Below, one piece after another: positions 27,562-36,364 of a stretch of DNA of 64,000 bases. The DNA lies in the NCBI RefSeq assembly GCF_014644435.1, contig NZ_BMKR01000009.1:62001-126000 (forward strand), given 5' to 3'. Below the pieces are notes generated by a model. That model was given only the letters and a program-made list of their open reading frames with translations. It was not told the origin of the DNA and did not search any database. Source of the DNA: Paenibacillus albidus (GTDB lineage: Bacteria; Bacillota; Bacilli; Paenibacillales; Paenibacillaceae). Each line of letters opens with the position of its first letter. Positions within the stretch are counted from its first letter, which is position 1. The translations under genes and the position numbers were made by a program.

Positions 27562-28134
27562 CTAGTCTACAATTTCAGCAGTATCGCCATTGTTGGCACC
27601 TGCGGCATTGGCTTCGTCAGTGTCAATATGCATGTCGAGTGTAAAGCTGTCCGCTACACGTGCAATCACGTTCTCCAGAACGAGACCGCGGTCACCACCC
27701 AGACGAACCTTCAGCAGTTGCTTGTCGGCGATGCCCCAAGCTGCGGCTTCGGAAGTGTGGAAGTGGATGTGGCGTGCAGCAATAATTACGCCTGTTTCCA
27801 GTTCAACTTCGCCTGCGGGTCCTTTCAGTGTAATGCCTGGAGTCCCTTCAATATTTCCGGATTCACGGACAGGGGCTTTCACACCCAGCGCAAACGAATC
27901 GGTACGGGAAATTTCCAGTTGGGAAGCCGGACGGGCAGGTCCAAGAATTCTAACCTTGTCGAACTTGCCTTTGCTGCCAATAACAGCCACTTGTTCATTG
28001 GCTGCGAATTGACCGGGTTGGGAGAGCGGTTTGAACTCCGTCAGTTGATATCCTGGGCCAAACAGCGCCTCCACATGCTCTTGCGTAAGGTGAATATGCC
28101 GGGCCGACACACCTACGGTTACAGTCTTGCTCAT
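27562..28134 (-). CDS. pduL: Phosphate propanoyl/acetyltransferase PduL
   Basis: 190 residues, an evolutionarily distinct phosphotransacylase interconverting acyl-CoA and acyl-phosphate. Metal-binding histidines are visible in VSARHIHL (residues ~9-16) and AARHIHFHTSEAA (~119-131). No encapsulation peptide is apparent at the N-terminus and no microcompartment genes are nearby, so it probably acts in the cytosol as a general phosphotransacetylase. AAGGAG precedes ATG 28134. Confidence 0.95.
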   Translation of the reverse strand: MSKTVTVGVSARHIHLTQEHVEALFGPGYQLTEFKPLSQPGQFAANEQVAVIGSKGKFDKVRILGPARPASQLEISRTDSFALGVKAPVRESGNIEGTPGITLKGPAGEVELETGVIIAARHIHFHTSEAAAWGIADKQLLKVRLGGDRGLVLENVIARVADSFTLDMHIDTDEANAAGANNGDTAEIVD

Positions 28135-28183
28135 TTTAAGTCACTCCTTGTATTTTCTCTAGTATCTGTACAAGCCACTGAAC

Positions 28184-28212
28184 ATTATACAACTTAATTT
28201 CTAAAGTGTCTG
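28184..28212 (-). promoter_or_regulatory. Probable pduL promoter
   Basis: Consensus -10 TATAAT (28184-28189) with a weak -35 CAGACA (28207-28212) at 17-nt spacing, 50 nt before the pduL start. Confidence 0.45.
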
Positions 28213-28247
28213 TAACATATTAGTGTATATTACCCGTTCCCTTTTCA

Positions 28248-28439
28248 TTGATAACTTCAAGATCTCCTTTGAAGTCTGTTGATGTGCCTGCCATAAGTTA
28301 CAATGGACGCACTATGATCCCTATAAGCATGTTGTCTCAAGTAGGCGTAGGCTATGCTTGGGATCAGAAAAAGAAAACAGTAGACATCTTTTTACAGTAT
28401 GCGGCTGGAACTACAATACCTCCATCACCGAGTCTCTGA
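28248..28439 (+). pseudogene. Remnant of a copper-amine-oxidase-like stalk domain
   Basis: A short open frame whose central part (PAISYNGRTMIPISML...YAWDQKKKTVDIFL) matches the repeat found in secreted Bacillota proteins with copper amine oxidase N-terminal-like stalk domains. It lacks a start codon with a ribosome binding site, a signal peptide and the partner repeat, and a stop lies in frame at 28221-28223. It is best read as a leftover of a larger gene. The rest of the 330-nt gap holds only the pduL promoter. Confidence 0.55.
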
Positions 28440-28464
28440 AATAATAAAGACAAAGCACAGAAGG

Positions 28465-29430
28465 CTAGGGGTTCACTGACTCAGAGGGCAGATTTGCCCT
28501 TAAAAACGTTAGGGCATTGTCATACATCCAGCCCTTAACCAGCTCTTCCGGATAATGGCGCAGCAGCAGGTTCCCGAACTCCGGATAGCGGCCTGGATGT
28601 TCCAGGCCCTCCACCCATGTGTCGATTCCGTCAAAATCGGAACCGAACATGATCTGCTTGGCAGCCCCAAGACTGCACATATGCTCAATATGCTTCAGCA
28701 GATCCTCAGCACGGGCCTTGCCCCCATCACATACAAACCAAGGAAAAAAGTTCAGCCCGACCCGACCGTCCATCGCAATCAGCGCCCCAATCTGGGCATC
28801 ACTTAAATTTCGCGGATGTCCGCAAATAGCCGCAGCGTTGGAATGGGAAGCGATAAATGGCCGCACACTCAGCTCCGCCAGTTCCCAAAACCCTGCCTGT
28901 GACAAATGGGACACATCCAGCAGCATTCCGCTGCGGTTGCACCATTCCACCAGCTGTCGGCCTTTTTCCGTGAAGCCTCCGTTTCGCTGCTCCAGCACAC
29001 CGTCAGCTGCCCAGTTGGCATAATTCCAGGTAACACCCAGCATACGGACACCAAGCTCAAAGCATAGCTGGGCATAGAACAGATTGCCCTCCAGACCGTC
29101 TACACCCTCCAGAGAGAGCATTGCCCAGGTCGTAGCTGTATTTACCGGAGACTCACTCTCTTCCTTCCAGCGCAGCCACTGCAAGCCTCCTGGGCCTACG
29201 ATCTTTTGACGGAACAGATCTATTTGTCCAAGCACACTCTCAAAGCTGGGCCTCCCCCGGGCTGCCGATAGATAAATAGCGAAACATTGCAGCGCCACAC
29301 CTCCGGCATCCATTCGCTCTGCCGTACAATCCAGACGCGAATCATTAGTGAAATTGATATCCGGGTACGCCTGCATTTTGCTCAGAACATCACAATGAAA
29401 ATCTGCAACCCGCAGCTTCTCTTCCCTCAT
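28465..29430 (-). CDS. Membrane dipeptidase (renal dipeptidase, peptidase M19)
   Basis: About 321 residues of the M19 family, a TIM-barrel binuclear zinc enzyme that cleaves dipeptides, sometimes with D-residues. The zinc ligands appear in VADFHCDVL, the bridging Glu in MLSLEGVDGLEGN, and further ligands in DVSHLS and ASHSNAAA; GSDFDGID is also conserved. No signal peptide, so cytoplasmic. ATG 29430 (MREEKLR) is preferred over GTG 29445, although the upstream GTGGGG is a weak ribosome binding site. It lies downstream of spoVS with a 228-nt gap. Confidence 0.9.
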   Translation of the reverse strand: MREEKLRVADFHCDVLSKMQAYPDINFTNDSRLDCTAERMDAGGVALQCFAIYLSAARGRPSFESVLGQIDLFRQKIVGPGGLQWLRWKEESESPVNTATTWAMLSLEGVDGLEGNLFYAQLCFELGVRMLGVTWNYANWAADGVLEQRNGGFTEKGRQLVEWCNRSGMLLDVSHLSQAGFWELAELSVRPFIASHSNAAAICGHPRNLSDAQIGALIAMDGRVGLNFFPWFVCDGGKARAEDLLKHIEHMCSLGAAKQIMFGSDFDGIDTWVEGLEHPGRYPEFGNLLLRHYPEELVKGWMYDNALTFLRANLPSESVNP

Positions 29431-29554
29431 CCGGCTTCGCCCCACTTTCGATTTCTGTGCTAAGTATTGTTACAAAGCAAAAAACCTGTTCACTAGAACG
29501 TATCTTCAAACCGAATCGAAGGAGAACAGAGGGCAGGAAAGGAGAGAAAGCGGA

Positions 29555-29583
29555 GCCAAGCTCCCTTATTCTCCCTGCTTGGC
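29555..29583 (-). terminator. Possible terminator after spoVS
   Basis: GCCAAGC (29555-29561) pairs with GCTTGGC (29577-29583). The T-tract is poor, so this is a weak call. Confidence 0.3.
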
Positions 29584-29658
29584 GCCTCTCATCCCTCCCC
29601 ATTCCGGGGGTTTGAATACACGGCCTAAGTAAACAGGTCACATCAGTAATACAATCTA

Positions 29659-29919
29659 TTATCTGGGTTCGACAATCAGTTTGATTGCCGTCCGGTCTTC
29701 TCCATCAATTACAATGTCGGTAAATGCAGGAATGCAGATCAGATCCACGCCGCTTGGTGCGACAAATCCCCGGGCGATGGCAACAGCTTTGACGGCTTGG
29801 TTCAGTGCTCCAGCTCCAATAGCTTGCAATTCTGCCGATCCACGTTCACGGAGAACACCTGCTAGTGCGCCGGCGACGGAATTTGGATTGGATTTAGCTG
29901 ATACTTTTAATACATCCAT
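29659..29919 (-). CDS. spoVS: Stage V sporulation protein S
   Basis: 86 residues, the standard SpoVS size, an Alba-like small protein (MDVLKVSAKSNPNSVAG, AIGAGALNQAVKAVAIARG) needed for late sporulation in Bacillus. ATG 29919 is fixed by GGGGAGG and by the family N-terminus; the frame runs open 49 codons further upstream without support. It lies downstream of rny-ymdB as in B. subtilis. A sigma-H-like promoter precedes it. Confidence 0.97.
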   Translation of the reverse strand: MDVLKVSAKSNPNSVAGALAGVLRERGSAELQAIGAGALNQAVKAVAIARGFVAPSGVDLICIPAFTDIVIDGEDRTAIKLIVEPR

Positions 29920-29973
29920 AGTAAGTACCTCCCCTGGGAAAAATAATGGTGTTCCTCCACTACTGTAGATGTT

Positions 29974-30000
29974 ATTCGCGAGAGAAGAAATAATTCCTTC
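29974..30000 (-). promoter_or_regulatory. Sigma-H-like promoter of spoVS
   Basis: Minus-strand GAAGGAATT (29992-30000, full match to RNAGGAWWW), an 11-nt spacer, then CGCGAAT (29974-29980, one mismatch to RNNGAAT). spoVS is sigma-H dependent in B. subtilis. Confidence 0.6.
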
Positions 30001-30118
30001 TTTTTGCAGACCACTTCTTCCAAAATCGGTGCAAAAGATACTCTTCTTCGATATAAAAAATATCACACTTTACCCATATTCAGCATAATTTTCCGGCATT
30101 CTACTTCTTATTCAAGGA

Positions 30119-30913
30119 TTAGCTCATGACCCATTCGTCTTCACGCAGACGTATCTTCTCCAAACGTATGGCCGCACCCGTGTCCTCATTCAGTTCTGCG
30201 AATAAACCGTTCAGCTGCCATTTCCCTTCGTCGACTACAAAACGGGCAGGAAGCTGCGTAGTGAACTTGTACAGGACCGCATCCTTTTCCATACCCAGAA
30301 TTCCTTCTCTTGAACCAACCATACCCGCGTCGGTCAGGTAGGCTGTACCCCCCGGCAGGATGACATCGTCATTGCTTTGAACATGGGTATGCGTGCCGAC
30401 TACGATTGAAGCATGTCCGTCCATGAAATAACCCATGGCAATTTTCTCTGAGGTGGCTTCCGCATGAAAGTCTACCAGGATACACTTGTGCTTTCTCCGC
30501 AGCTCTTCGACAATCTCTTCACCGGTGCGGAATGGACAATCGATCGCAGGTAAAAAAGTACGCCCCTGCAAGTTGACGATCGCCAGCTCTTTGCCGTTCC
30601 CTTTGACCACAGTATAACCCCGGCCCGGGGTTCCCGGCGGGAAATTGGCCGGACGGATAATCCGCGGCTCGTCATCGATAAATTCAAAAATATCCTTGTT
30701 GTCCCAGGTATGATTGCCCATGGTTATGCCGTGAACGCCCCAATTGAAGAATTCATTGGCTATAGCTGATGTAATTCCTCTGCCGGCAGCCGAGTTCTCC
30801 CCATTCACTATAATAATATGCGGCTGGTATTTGCTTTTTAAAGACGGCAGCATTTCACGCAGTGCCTTTCGGCCCGTGTTGCCTACGATATCACCAATAA
30901 ATAAGACTTTTAT
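30119..30913 (-). CDS. ymdB: YmdB metallophosphoesterase, apparent ATA start
   Basis: 264 residues when started at ATA 30913, the same length as B. subtilis YmdB as I recall it. YmdB is a di-metal phosphodiesterase acting on cyclic nucleotides and influencing sporulation and biofilm choices. The N-terminus KVLFIGDIVG carries the first metal-binding Asp; other ligands are in VNGENS, TMGNHTWD, DFHAEATSEK and GTHTHVQ. The first ATG in frame (30853) would delete the IGD motif. AGGAGG sits 8 nt before ATA, and a stop codon lies five codons upstream, so no standard start is available. Directly downstream of rny. Confidence 0.9.
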   Translation of the reverse strand: MKVLFIGDIVGNTGRKALREMLPSLKSKYQPHIIIVNGENSAAGRGITSAIANEFFNWGVHGITMGNHTWDNKDIFEFIDDEPRIIRPANFPPGTPGRGYTVVKGNGKELAIVNLQGRTFLPAIDCPFRTGEEIVEELRRKHKCILVDFHAEATSEKIAMGYFMDGHASIVVGTHTHVQSNDDVILPGGTAYLTDAGMVGSREGILGMEKDAVLYKFTTQLPARFVVDEGKWQLNGLFAELNEDTGAAIRLEKIRLREDEWVMS

Positions 30914-30979
30914 GTTCTTCTCCTCCTAATCTTCAAACACATGAACTGTTCCTTATATTCTAAACACTATTGCTTAAAG

Positions 30980-31007
30980 AAAAAAGGCCCCGCTGAGGGG
31001 CCCCTTC
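30980..31007 (-). terminator. rny terminator
   Basis: Minus-strand GGGGCCCCTCAGCGGGGCC hairpin followed by TTTTTT, between rny and ymdB. Confidence 0.8.
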
Positions 31008-31015
31008 CTTAATGC

Positions 31016-32557
31016 CTATTTAGCGTACTCAACCGCACGTGTCTCACGAATAACCGTAACCTTGATATGTCCCGGATAATCCAGTTCATTCTCGATCATC
31101 TTCGTAATATCGCGAGCCAGACGGAAAGCTTCGGCATCATCGATCTTCTCAGGCTGTACCATCACGCGGACCTCGCGTCCAGCTTGAATGGCATACGATT
31201 TCTCGACGCCTTCGAAGGATTCGGAGATTTCCTCCAGCTTTTCCAGACGTTTGATATACGTTTCCAGTGTTTCGCGGCGTGCACCGGGTCTTGCAGCTGA
31301 CAAGGCATCAGCGGCTCCCACCAGCATCGCGATAACCGAGGTCGCTTCGCAGTCTCCATGGTGAGACGCGATACTGTTGATAACGACCGGATGTTCTTTG
31401 TATTTCTTCGCCAGTTCGGCGCCGATCTCAACGTGCGAACCTTCCACTTCATGGTCCAGCGCCTTGCCGATATCATGAAGCAGTCCCGCACGTTTTGCAA
31501 GCACGATGTCTTCCCCAAGCTCACCGGCCATCAGTCCAGTCAAATAAGCAACCTCCATGGAGTGCTTTAATACATTTTGACCGTAGCTCGTACGGAATTT
31601 CAGACGGCCCAGAATTTTAATCAGATCCGGATGCAATCCGTGAACACCCACCTCAAAGGTAGCCTGTTCTCCGTATTCGCGGATCCGTTCGTCCACTTCT
31701 TTGCGGGATTTCTCCACCATTTCTTCGATGCGGGCCGGATGGATACGTCCATCGGCAACCAGCTTCTCAAGTGCCGTACGGGCCACTTCCCGGCGGATGG
31801 GATCAAAGCCCGACAAGATCACTGCTTCCGGTGTATCATCAATAATGAGGTCAATACCGGTGAGAGTCTCCAGGGCCCGGATATTACGGCCTTCGCGACC
31901 GATAATCCGTCCTTTCATCTCTTCATTCGGCAGTGTAACAACCGATACAGTTGTCTCCGCCACATGATCAGCTGCGCAGCGTTGAATGGCCAGGGTAATA
32001 ATCTCGCGGGATTTCTTATCCGCTTCCTCTTTGGCCTGCTGTTCAATTTCCTTGATCATCTGAGCGGTTTCGTGGCGAACTTCCTGCTCCACATTGCTAA
32101 GAATGATACTTCTTGCATCTTCGATACTCAAATTGGAGATACGCTCCAATTCCGTCACTTGATTTTTGTAAATCACATCAATTTGCTGTTGGGTTTCATC
32201 AATCCGTTTCTCTTTGTTAGCTACTTGTTCTTCTTTTCGTTCAAGCGATTCCATTTTTTTATCCAGCGATTCTTCCTTTTGCAGCAAACGTCGCTCTTGG
32301 CGTTGGATTTCATTCCGACGTTCACGAGTTTCTTTCTCAGCCTCAGTACGGATTCTATGAACTTCGTCCTTAGCTTCCAATACCGTTTCCTTCTTCAGCG
32401 CTTCTGCCTCTTTTCTCGCATTCTCAACGATTACGACGGCTTCCTTCTCGGCGCTTGAAATTTTAGCTTCTGCAATGGATTTACGAATAAAATAACCGAA
32501 CCCAAAGAATAATGCAGCTACAACGAGAACGATAATGACCCAGATCCATGATTGCAT
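31016..32557 (-). CDS. rny: Ribonuclease Y
   Basis: 513 residues; the membrane-anchored endoribonuclease that starts much of mRNA decay in Bacillota. A single N-terminal helix ([20 protein letters not shown]), a long charged coiled coil (~25-200), a KH domain with [17 protein letters not shown], and an HD domain with the pair in [15 protein letters not shown] 32557 (MQSWIW) follows GAGGAGGTGAACAG and matches the family. The frame is open 55 codons further upstream, which is leader, not protein. Confidence 0.96.
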   Translation of the reverse strand: MQSWIWVIIVLVVAALFFGFGYFIRKSIAEAKISSAEKEAVVIVENARKEAEALKKETVLEAKDEVHRIRTEAEKETRERRNEIQRQERRLLQKEESLDKKMESLERKEEQVANKEKRIDETQQQIDVIYKNQVTELERISNLSIEDARSIILSNVEQEVRHETAQMIKEIEQQAKEEADKKSREIITLAIQRCAADHVAETTVSVVTLPNEEMKGRIIGREGRNIRALETLTGIDLIIDDTPEAVILSGFDPIRREVARTALEKLVADGRIHPARIEEMVEKSRKEVDERIREYGEQATFEVGVHGLHPDLIKILGRLKFRTSYGQNVLKHSMEVAYLTGLMAGELGEDIVLAKRAGLLHDIGKALDHEVEGSHVEIGAELAKKYKEHPVVINSIASHHGDCEATSVIAMLVGAADALSAARPGARRETLETYIKRLEKLEEISESFEGVEKSYAIQAGREVRVMVQPEKIDDAEAFRLARDITKMIENELDYPGHIKVTVIRETRAVEYAK

Positions 32558-32797
32558 CTGTTCACCTCCTCGTTGGTTCCTCTCCAAGGGTTGCCCTCGG
32601 GAATTGTGCAGTTGTTCAATTATCCGTTCATCACCATACAAAAAACCGGTAACCTCACCGATTGCCATACCGCACATGCTGCACATGCACACTGCCCGCC
32701 TTATCCGGCGATTACATTTCATATGAGTTGTACGCGAACCGCAGGTAAGAGTCGCCTTTTTGGGAAGGAAAAAGGTTTCTTACTTTTTGCCGATTCA
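32558..32797 (-). promoter_or_regulatory. Long leader of rny
   Basis: About 240 nt separate the promoter from the rny start. The leader contains a small hairpin CGGT/ACCG running into GTTTTTTG (an attenuator-like element near 32640-32660) and stays open in frame with rny, reading a Cys-rich string (CMCSMCGM). No separate gene is convincing. Together with the recX end, this fills the 308-nt gap. Confidence 0.4.
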
Positions 32798-32803
32798 TGT
32801 TAT

Positions 32804-32833
32804 ATTTTATTATTTATAAAAACACCTTGTCAA
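32804..32833 (-). promoter_or_regulatory. rny promoter
   Basis: Minus-strand TTGACA (32828-32833), an 18-nt spacer, TAAAAT (32804-32809), in a strongly AT-rich context. Confidence 0.6.
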
Positions 32834-32865
32834 GAGAGTCGATATGCAGCCTAAAGTCAAGAGAA

Positions 32866-33600
32866 TCAGTCAGGATCGTAAAAGTCCTCTTCCTCACCCT
32901 CATAATCCTCTTCCTGACGCAACGTATTCAGCACTTGGCGGACCATTTCGCCCGAATAACCACGCCGCATCAAAAAGGCCCCGGTCTTCCTTCTTTTGTC
33001 GGTAGCATCTCCGCGGATCATGTTCCATTTCTTCCGGCCCGTCTGGAGGGCGCTCTCCAATTCCTGTTCCGGCGTGATTTCCTCCAGTGCTTCAGAAATA
33101 ATGGTTTTGTCTATTCCTTTTTCGCGCAGCTCCTGCCGGATCCACATCTTACCCTTGCGCTGATTCATGATACGTTGTTCCGTCCATTGCTTGGCATACA
33201 AAGGGTCATCTATCAAACGTTCCTCTTGCAGCCGCTGAATCACTTCCGCAATTATAGTCTCCCCTATTTCCTTCTGCCGTAAACGGCGTGTAAGCTCCAT
33301 GGCAGTCCGCGGCTTGCGTTCCAGGTAGCGTAGTCCCTCTACATACCCCCGCTGGCGTTCGTCTGCAACAACAATTTCCTCCAAGTCCGCTTTGGTGAAG
33401 GATCTGCCGCTGATCATCCGGTATTTAATCATGACATCTTCATGTACAGTCAAGTTATACGTTCCGAAATGTATAATATAACGGTGATCGGACTTTTTCT
33501 GGCGTTCCACCCGGGTGATCTCCAGAAGTTCACCTTCAGGAAAAGCGGCAAGCGCCTGCTCTTCCTGTTCTTCCGGTTCAGGATTCAATTGTATTACCAT
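32866..33600 (-). CDS. recX: Regulatory protein RecX
   Basis: 244 residues, in the longer range for RecX. Repeated three-helix units are visible (LRYLERKPRTAMELTRRLRQKEIGETII, ERLIDDPLYAKQWTEQRI...GKMWIRQELREKGI). RecX modulates RecA filaments. ATG 33600 follows GAGGTGACGATAAACG. It lies 108 nt after recA on the same strand, an arrangement common in bacteria though not that of B. subtilis. The C-terminus is strongly acidic (EEEDYEGEEEDFYDPD). Confidence 0.93.
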   Translation of the reverse strand: MVIQLNPEPEEQEEQALAAFPEGELLEITRVERQKKSDHRYIIHFGTYNLTVHEDVMIKYRMISGRSFTKADLEEIVVADERQRGYVEGLRYLERKPRTAMELTRRLRQKEIGETIIAEVIQRLQEERLIDDPLYAKQWTEQRIMNQRKGKMWIRQELREKGIDKTIISEALEEITPEQELESALQTGRKKWNMIRGDATDKRRKTGAFLMRRGYSGEMVRQVLNTLRQEEDYEGEEEDFYDPD

Positions 33601-33708
33601 CGTTTATCGTCACCTCTATACTGACATCATTATGAAAAGACACCCTGCTATAATCATTCACAGGGCGCCCGGTACTACTTCTTATTCATATGGATTCATT
33701 ACTTTAAA

Positions 33709-34773
33709 TTATTCAATTTCCAGCAGCAGCTTTTCTTCTTCTTCCTTCTCCGCTTCGACCTCAGAATTCGATGGAGCGGCTACAAGGGTAGACAGATTGC
33801 TTGCTTCACGAATCTTATTCTCAATGATTAGGGCGATATCCTGGTGTTCCTTCAGGAACTGTTTGGAATTCTCGCGACCTTGGCCCAAACGTTCACCTTC
33901 ATAGGAATACCATGCCCCACTCTTGTTCACGATGTCCATTTCCGTACCGATATCCACCAGACTTCCTTCTCTGGAAATCCCTTCACCGTACATGATATCT
34001 ACATCTGCTTGTTTGAATGGAGGGGCTACCTTGTTCTTCACCACTTTAATCTTGGTGCGGTTACCCACCACATCGTTGCCCATTTTGATACTTTCTACAC
34101 GGCGCACATCCAGACGCACAGAAGAGTAGAATTTCAAAGCACGGCCACCCGGAGTTGTTTCGGGATTCCCGAACATCACACCAATCTTCTCACGAAGCTG
34201 GTTGATGAAGATCGCAATGGTGTTGGATTTGTTAATCGCACCGGACAACTTCCGCAAAGCCTGTGACATTAGACGGGCTTGCAGACCCACGTGGGAATCT
34301 CCCATATCGCCTTCAATTTCCGCTTTCGGCACCAAGGCAGCTACGGAGTCGACAACAATAATATCTACGGCTCCACTGCGAACGAGCGCTTCTGCAATTT
34401 CCAAGGCCTGCTCACCGGTATCCGGTTGGGAGAGCAGCAGTTCATCAATATTGACGCCCAGATTGTTGGCATATTTAGGATCGAGGGCATGCTCCGCATC
34501 GATAAATGCAGCTTGTCCGCCAAGCCTTTGTACTTCTGCAATAGCATGAAGAGCTACTGTTGTTTTACCGGAGGATTCCGGTCCATACACTTCAATAATA
34601 CGTCCTTTGGGAAGTCCGCCAATACCAAGCGCAATATCAAGTGCCAAAGATCCACTAGGGACAACCTCCACTTGCATATGCGTGGATTCTCCCAACTTCA
34701 TAACAGAACCTTTACCAAATTGTTTCTCTATTTGACGAAGCGCCATCTCCAGCGCTGCACGACGATCTGACAA
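33709..34773 (-). CDS. recA: Recombinase RecA
   Basis: 354 residues. Walker [31 protein letters not shown], and the loop 2 region [22 protein letters not shown] are intact. It drives homologous recombination and LexA self-cleavage. The start is TTG 34773 ([12 protein letters not shown]), matching the family N-terminus and preceded by AAGGAAG; there is no ATG before residue 10. A LexA-type box and a sigma-A promoter lie upstream, and a terminator separates it from cinA. Confidence 0.98.
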   Translation of the reverse strand: MSDRRAALEMALRQIEKQFGKGSVMKLGESTHMQVEVVPSGSLALDIALGIGGLPKGRIIEVYGPESSGKTTVALHAIAEVQRLGGQAAFIDAEHALDPKYANNLGVNIDELLLSQPDTGEQALEIAEALVRSGAVDIIVVDSVAALVPKAEIEGDMGDSHVGLQARLMSQALRKLSGAINKSNTIAIFINQLREKIGVMFGNPETTPGGRALKFYSSVRLDVRRVESIKMGNDVVGNRTKIKVVKNKVAPPFKQADVDIMYGEGISREGSLVDIGTEMDIVNKSGAWYSYEGERLGQGRENSKQFLKEHQDIALIIENKIREASNLSTLVAAPSNSEVEAEKEEEEKLLLEIE

Positions 34774-34805
34774 TCAGACCACTTCCTTCACTGTTTATAT
34801 TATAT

Positions 34806-34834
34806 ATAATAACGTGTTTTGAAGGTCTTGCCAA
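34806..34834 (-). promoter_or_regulatory. recA promoter
   Basis: Minus-strand TTGGCA (34829-34834), a 17-nt spacer, TATTAT (34806-34811), close to the recA start. Confidence 0.7.
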
Positions 34835-34843
34835 GCTTTTTTT

Positions 34844-34857
34844 CGAACATACATTCG
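34844..34857. promoter_or_regulatory. LexA (SOS) box upstream of recA
   Basis: Minus-strand CGAATGTATGTTCG differs by one base from the Bacillota consensus CGAAC-N4-GTTCG. It lies just upstream of the recA -35 element. Confidence 0.8.
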
Positions 34858-34961
34858 TTTTTTTTGACTTAGCGGTTAAGTCTCCCTTTTATTGTAAACC
34901 TCCTTCTCTTCTATATTTATCCTTAAACACGTTGCTCCCGAACTTAACGCAAGTGGAACAA

Positions 34962-35000
34962 CAAAAAACCGCGGCTGAGAAATTCTCTATGGCCACGGTT
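34962..35000 (-). terminator. cinA terminator
   Basis: Minus-strand AACCGTGGC / GCCGCGGTT stem followed by TTTT, between cinA and recA. Confidence 0.75.
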
Positions 35001-35039
35001 CTTCCGTATATTTCAATTATACCTCTTTTGGCAGCGCCA

Positions 35040-36326
35040 TTACAAGTTCGAGCCTTCCAGCGGGGTTTCCACCTTGCGCTCCTCAAGTCTGCGCCACAGA
35101 CGGTATAACAGTGCTTTGACCGTACGGAGGCGGATGTTCTCACGGGTACCTTTGAGGTTAAGTTCATACACCGCTGTCTTGCGGCCCCGCTCCGCCAAGC
35201 CAATGAATACAAGTCCAACCGGTTTGCGTTCGGAATATCCCGGACCGGCAACACCTGTTACGGATAACCCAAAGTCGCTGTCGGCAATCATCCGGACCTG
35301 CTCAGCCAGTACCTCGGCCACTTCCCGGCTTACTGCGCCAGGAGCATCCTTACCGTCAAGGTAAGCGCTTGGCACATTCAGCAGCTTTTTCTTGATATCA
35401 TTCGAATAACAAACAATCCCCCCGGCGAACATCGAGGCACTTCCCGGTATACTTGTGATGCTCTCCATCAAGAGACCGCCGGTACAACTCTCGGCTGCAC
35501 TTACGGTCAAACCTGCATCGGCCATCCAGTCCACTATAAGCTGCTCCAGCGGCACATCAATATTTGCATACATATGCTCGGGAAGGATGCTCTTAATCTG
35601 CTGCTCCAGCACATCCAGTTTCTGCATTGCATCCCGCTCAGTGGGCGCTTTCGTAGAGATGCGGACTGTAACCTCCCCTTCTTTCGCATACGGGGCAATC
35701 GTAGGATCACTCTGGCTCAGGATCAGTTCAATCAGCTTGTCTTCAAGCAAGGATTCGCCGATCCCGGCAAACTTGAGCATCTTGGAATAAATCGGCATCT
35801 CATCCGTCAGCGCATGCTGCAGCAGCCAGGGTTTGGCCTTCTCCATGAACATAGGCTTCATCTCACGCGGCGGGCCCGGCAATACAATGTAATATTTATC
35901 TTCCTGGGCAATCGCAAGCCCCACAGCCAGACCGATTTCATTGGAAAGCGGGGTAGCACCTTCGATAAGAAGCGCCTGTTTGCGGTTGTTCTCCGTCATC
36001 ACAGCCTTGCGCTCGTCAAAAAAGCGCTGCACATGATCCATAGCCATCCGGTCGATATGTAGGGTGCGGCCAAGAGAGGCGGCCAAGGCTTCTTTGGTCA
36101 GATCATCTTCGGTCGGACCGATGCCGCCTGTGAATAGAATGACATCCGCGCGGCTGCAGGCAATCTCAACAGCTTGCTGCAGGCGGCTGGTGTTATCCCC
36201 TACAACGGTTTGAAAATAGACATCAATGCCGAGTGCGGCAAGTTCCTGAGATAAAAACTGGGCATTGCTGTTCACTATTTGGCCAAGCAAAAGCTCTGTA
36301 CCTACTGCAATAATTTCCGCTTTCAT
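35040..36326 (-). CDS. cinA: CinA competence/damage-inducible protein
   Basis: 428 residues: an N-terminal molybdopterin-binding-like domain (GTELLLGQIVNSNAQFLSQ, FTGGIGPTEDDLTKEAL) and a C-terminal CinA amidase-like domain (SAAESCTGGLLMESITSIPGSASMFAGGIVCYSN, GVAGPGYSERKPVGLVFIG). Family activities include ADP-ribose pyrophosphatase and NMN deamidase. CAGGAGG precedes ATG 36326. It lies between pgsA and recA, the conserved Bacillota order. Confidence 0.95.
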   Translation of the reverse strand: MKAEIIAVGTELLLGQIVNSNAQFLSQELAALGIDVYFQTVVGDNTSRLQQAVEIACSRADVILFTGGIGPTEDDLTKEALAASLGRTLHIDRMAMDHVQRFFDERKAVMTENNRKQALLIEGATPLSNEIGLAVGLAIAQEDKYYIVLPGPPREMKPMFMEKAKPWLLQHALTDEMPIYSKMLKFAGIGESLLEDKLIELILSQSDPTIAPYAKEGEVTVRISTKAPTERDAMQKLDVLEQQIKSILPEHMYANIDVPLEQLIVDWMADAGLTVSAAESCTGGLLMESITSIPGSASMFAGGIVCYSNDIKKKLLNVPSAYLDGKDAPGAVSREVAEVLAEQVRMIADSDFGLSVTGVAGPGYSERKPVGLVFIGLAERGRKTAVYELNLKGTRENIRLRTVKALLYRLWRRLEERKVETPLEGSNL

Positions 36327-36364
36327 GCTGTCTTTCGCCTCCTGACTAAATAATCTATGACGAC

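Noticed and set aside
29919..30066. N-terminal extension of SpoVS by 49 residues
   Set aside because: SpoVS is about 86 residues and GGGGAGG marks ATG 29919; the proposed sigma-H promoter lies inside the extension.
31577..32458. 293-codon plus-strand frame opposite rny
   Set aside because: It lies fully inside a certain gene and reflects its biased coiled-coil composition.
32557..32722. N-terminal extension of RNase Y by 55 residues
   Set aside because: A strong ribosome binding site and the known membrane-anchor N-terminus are at 32557.
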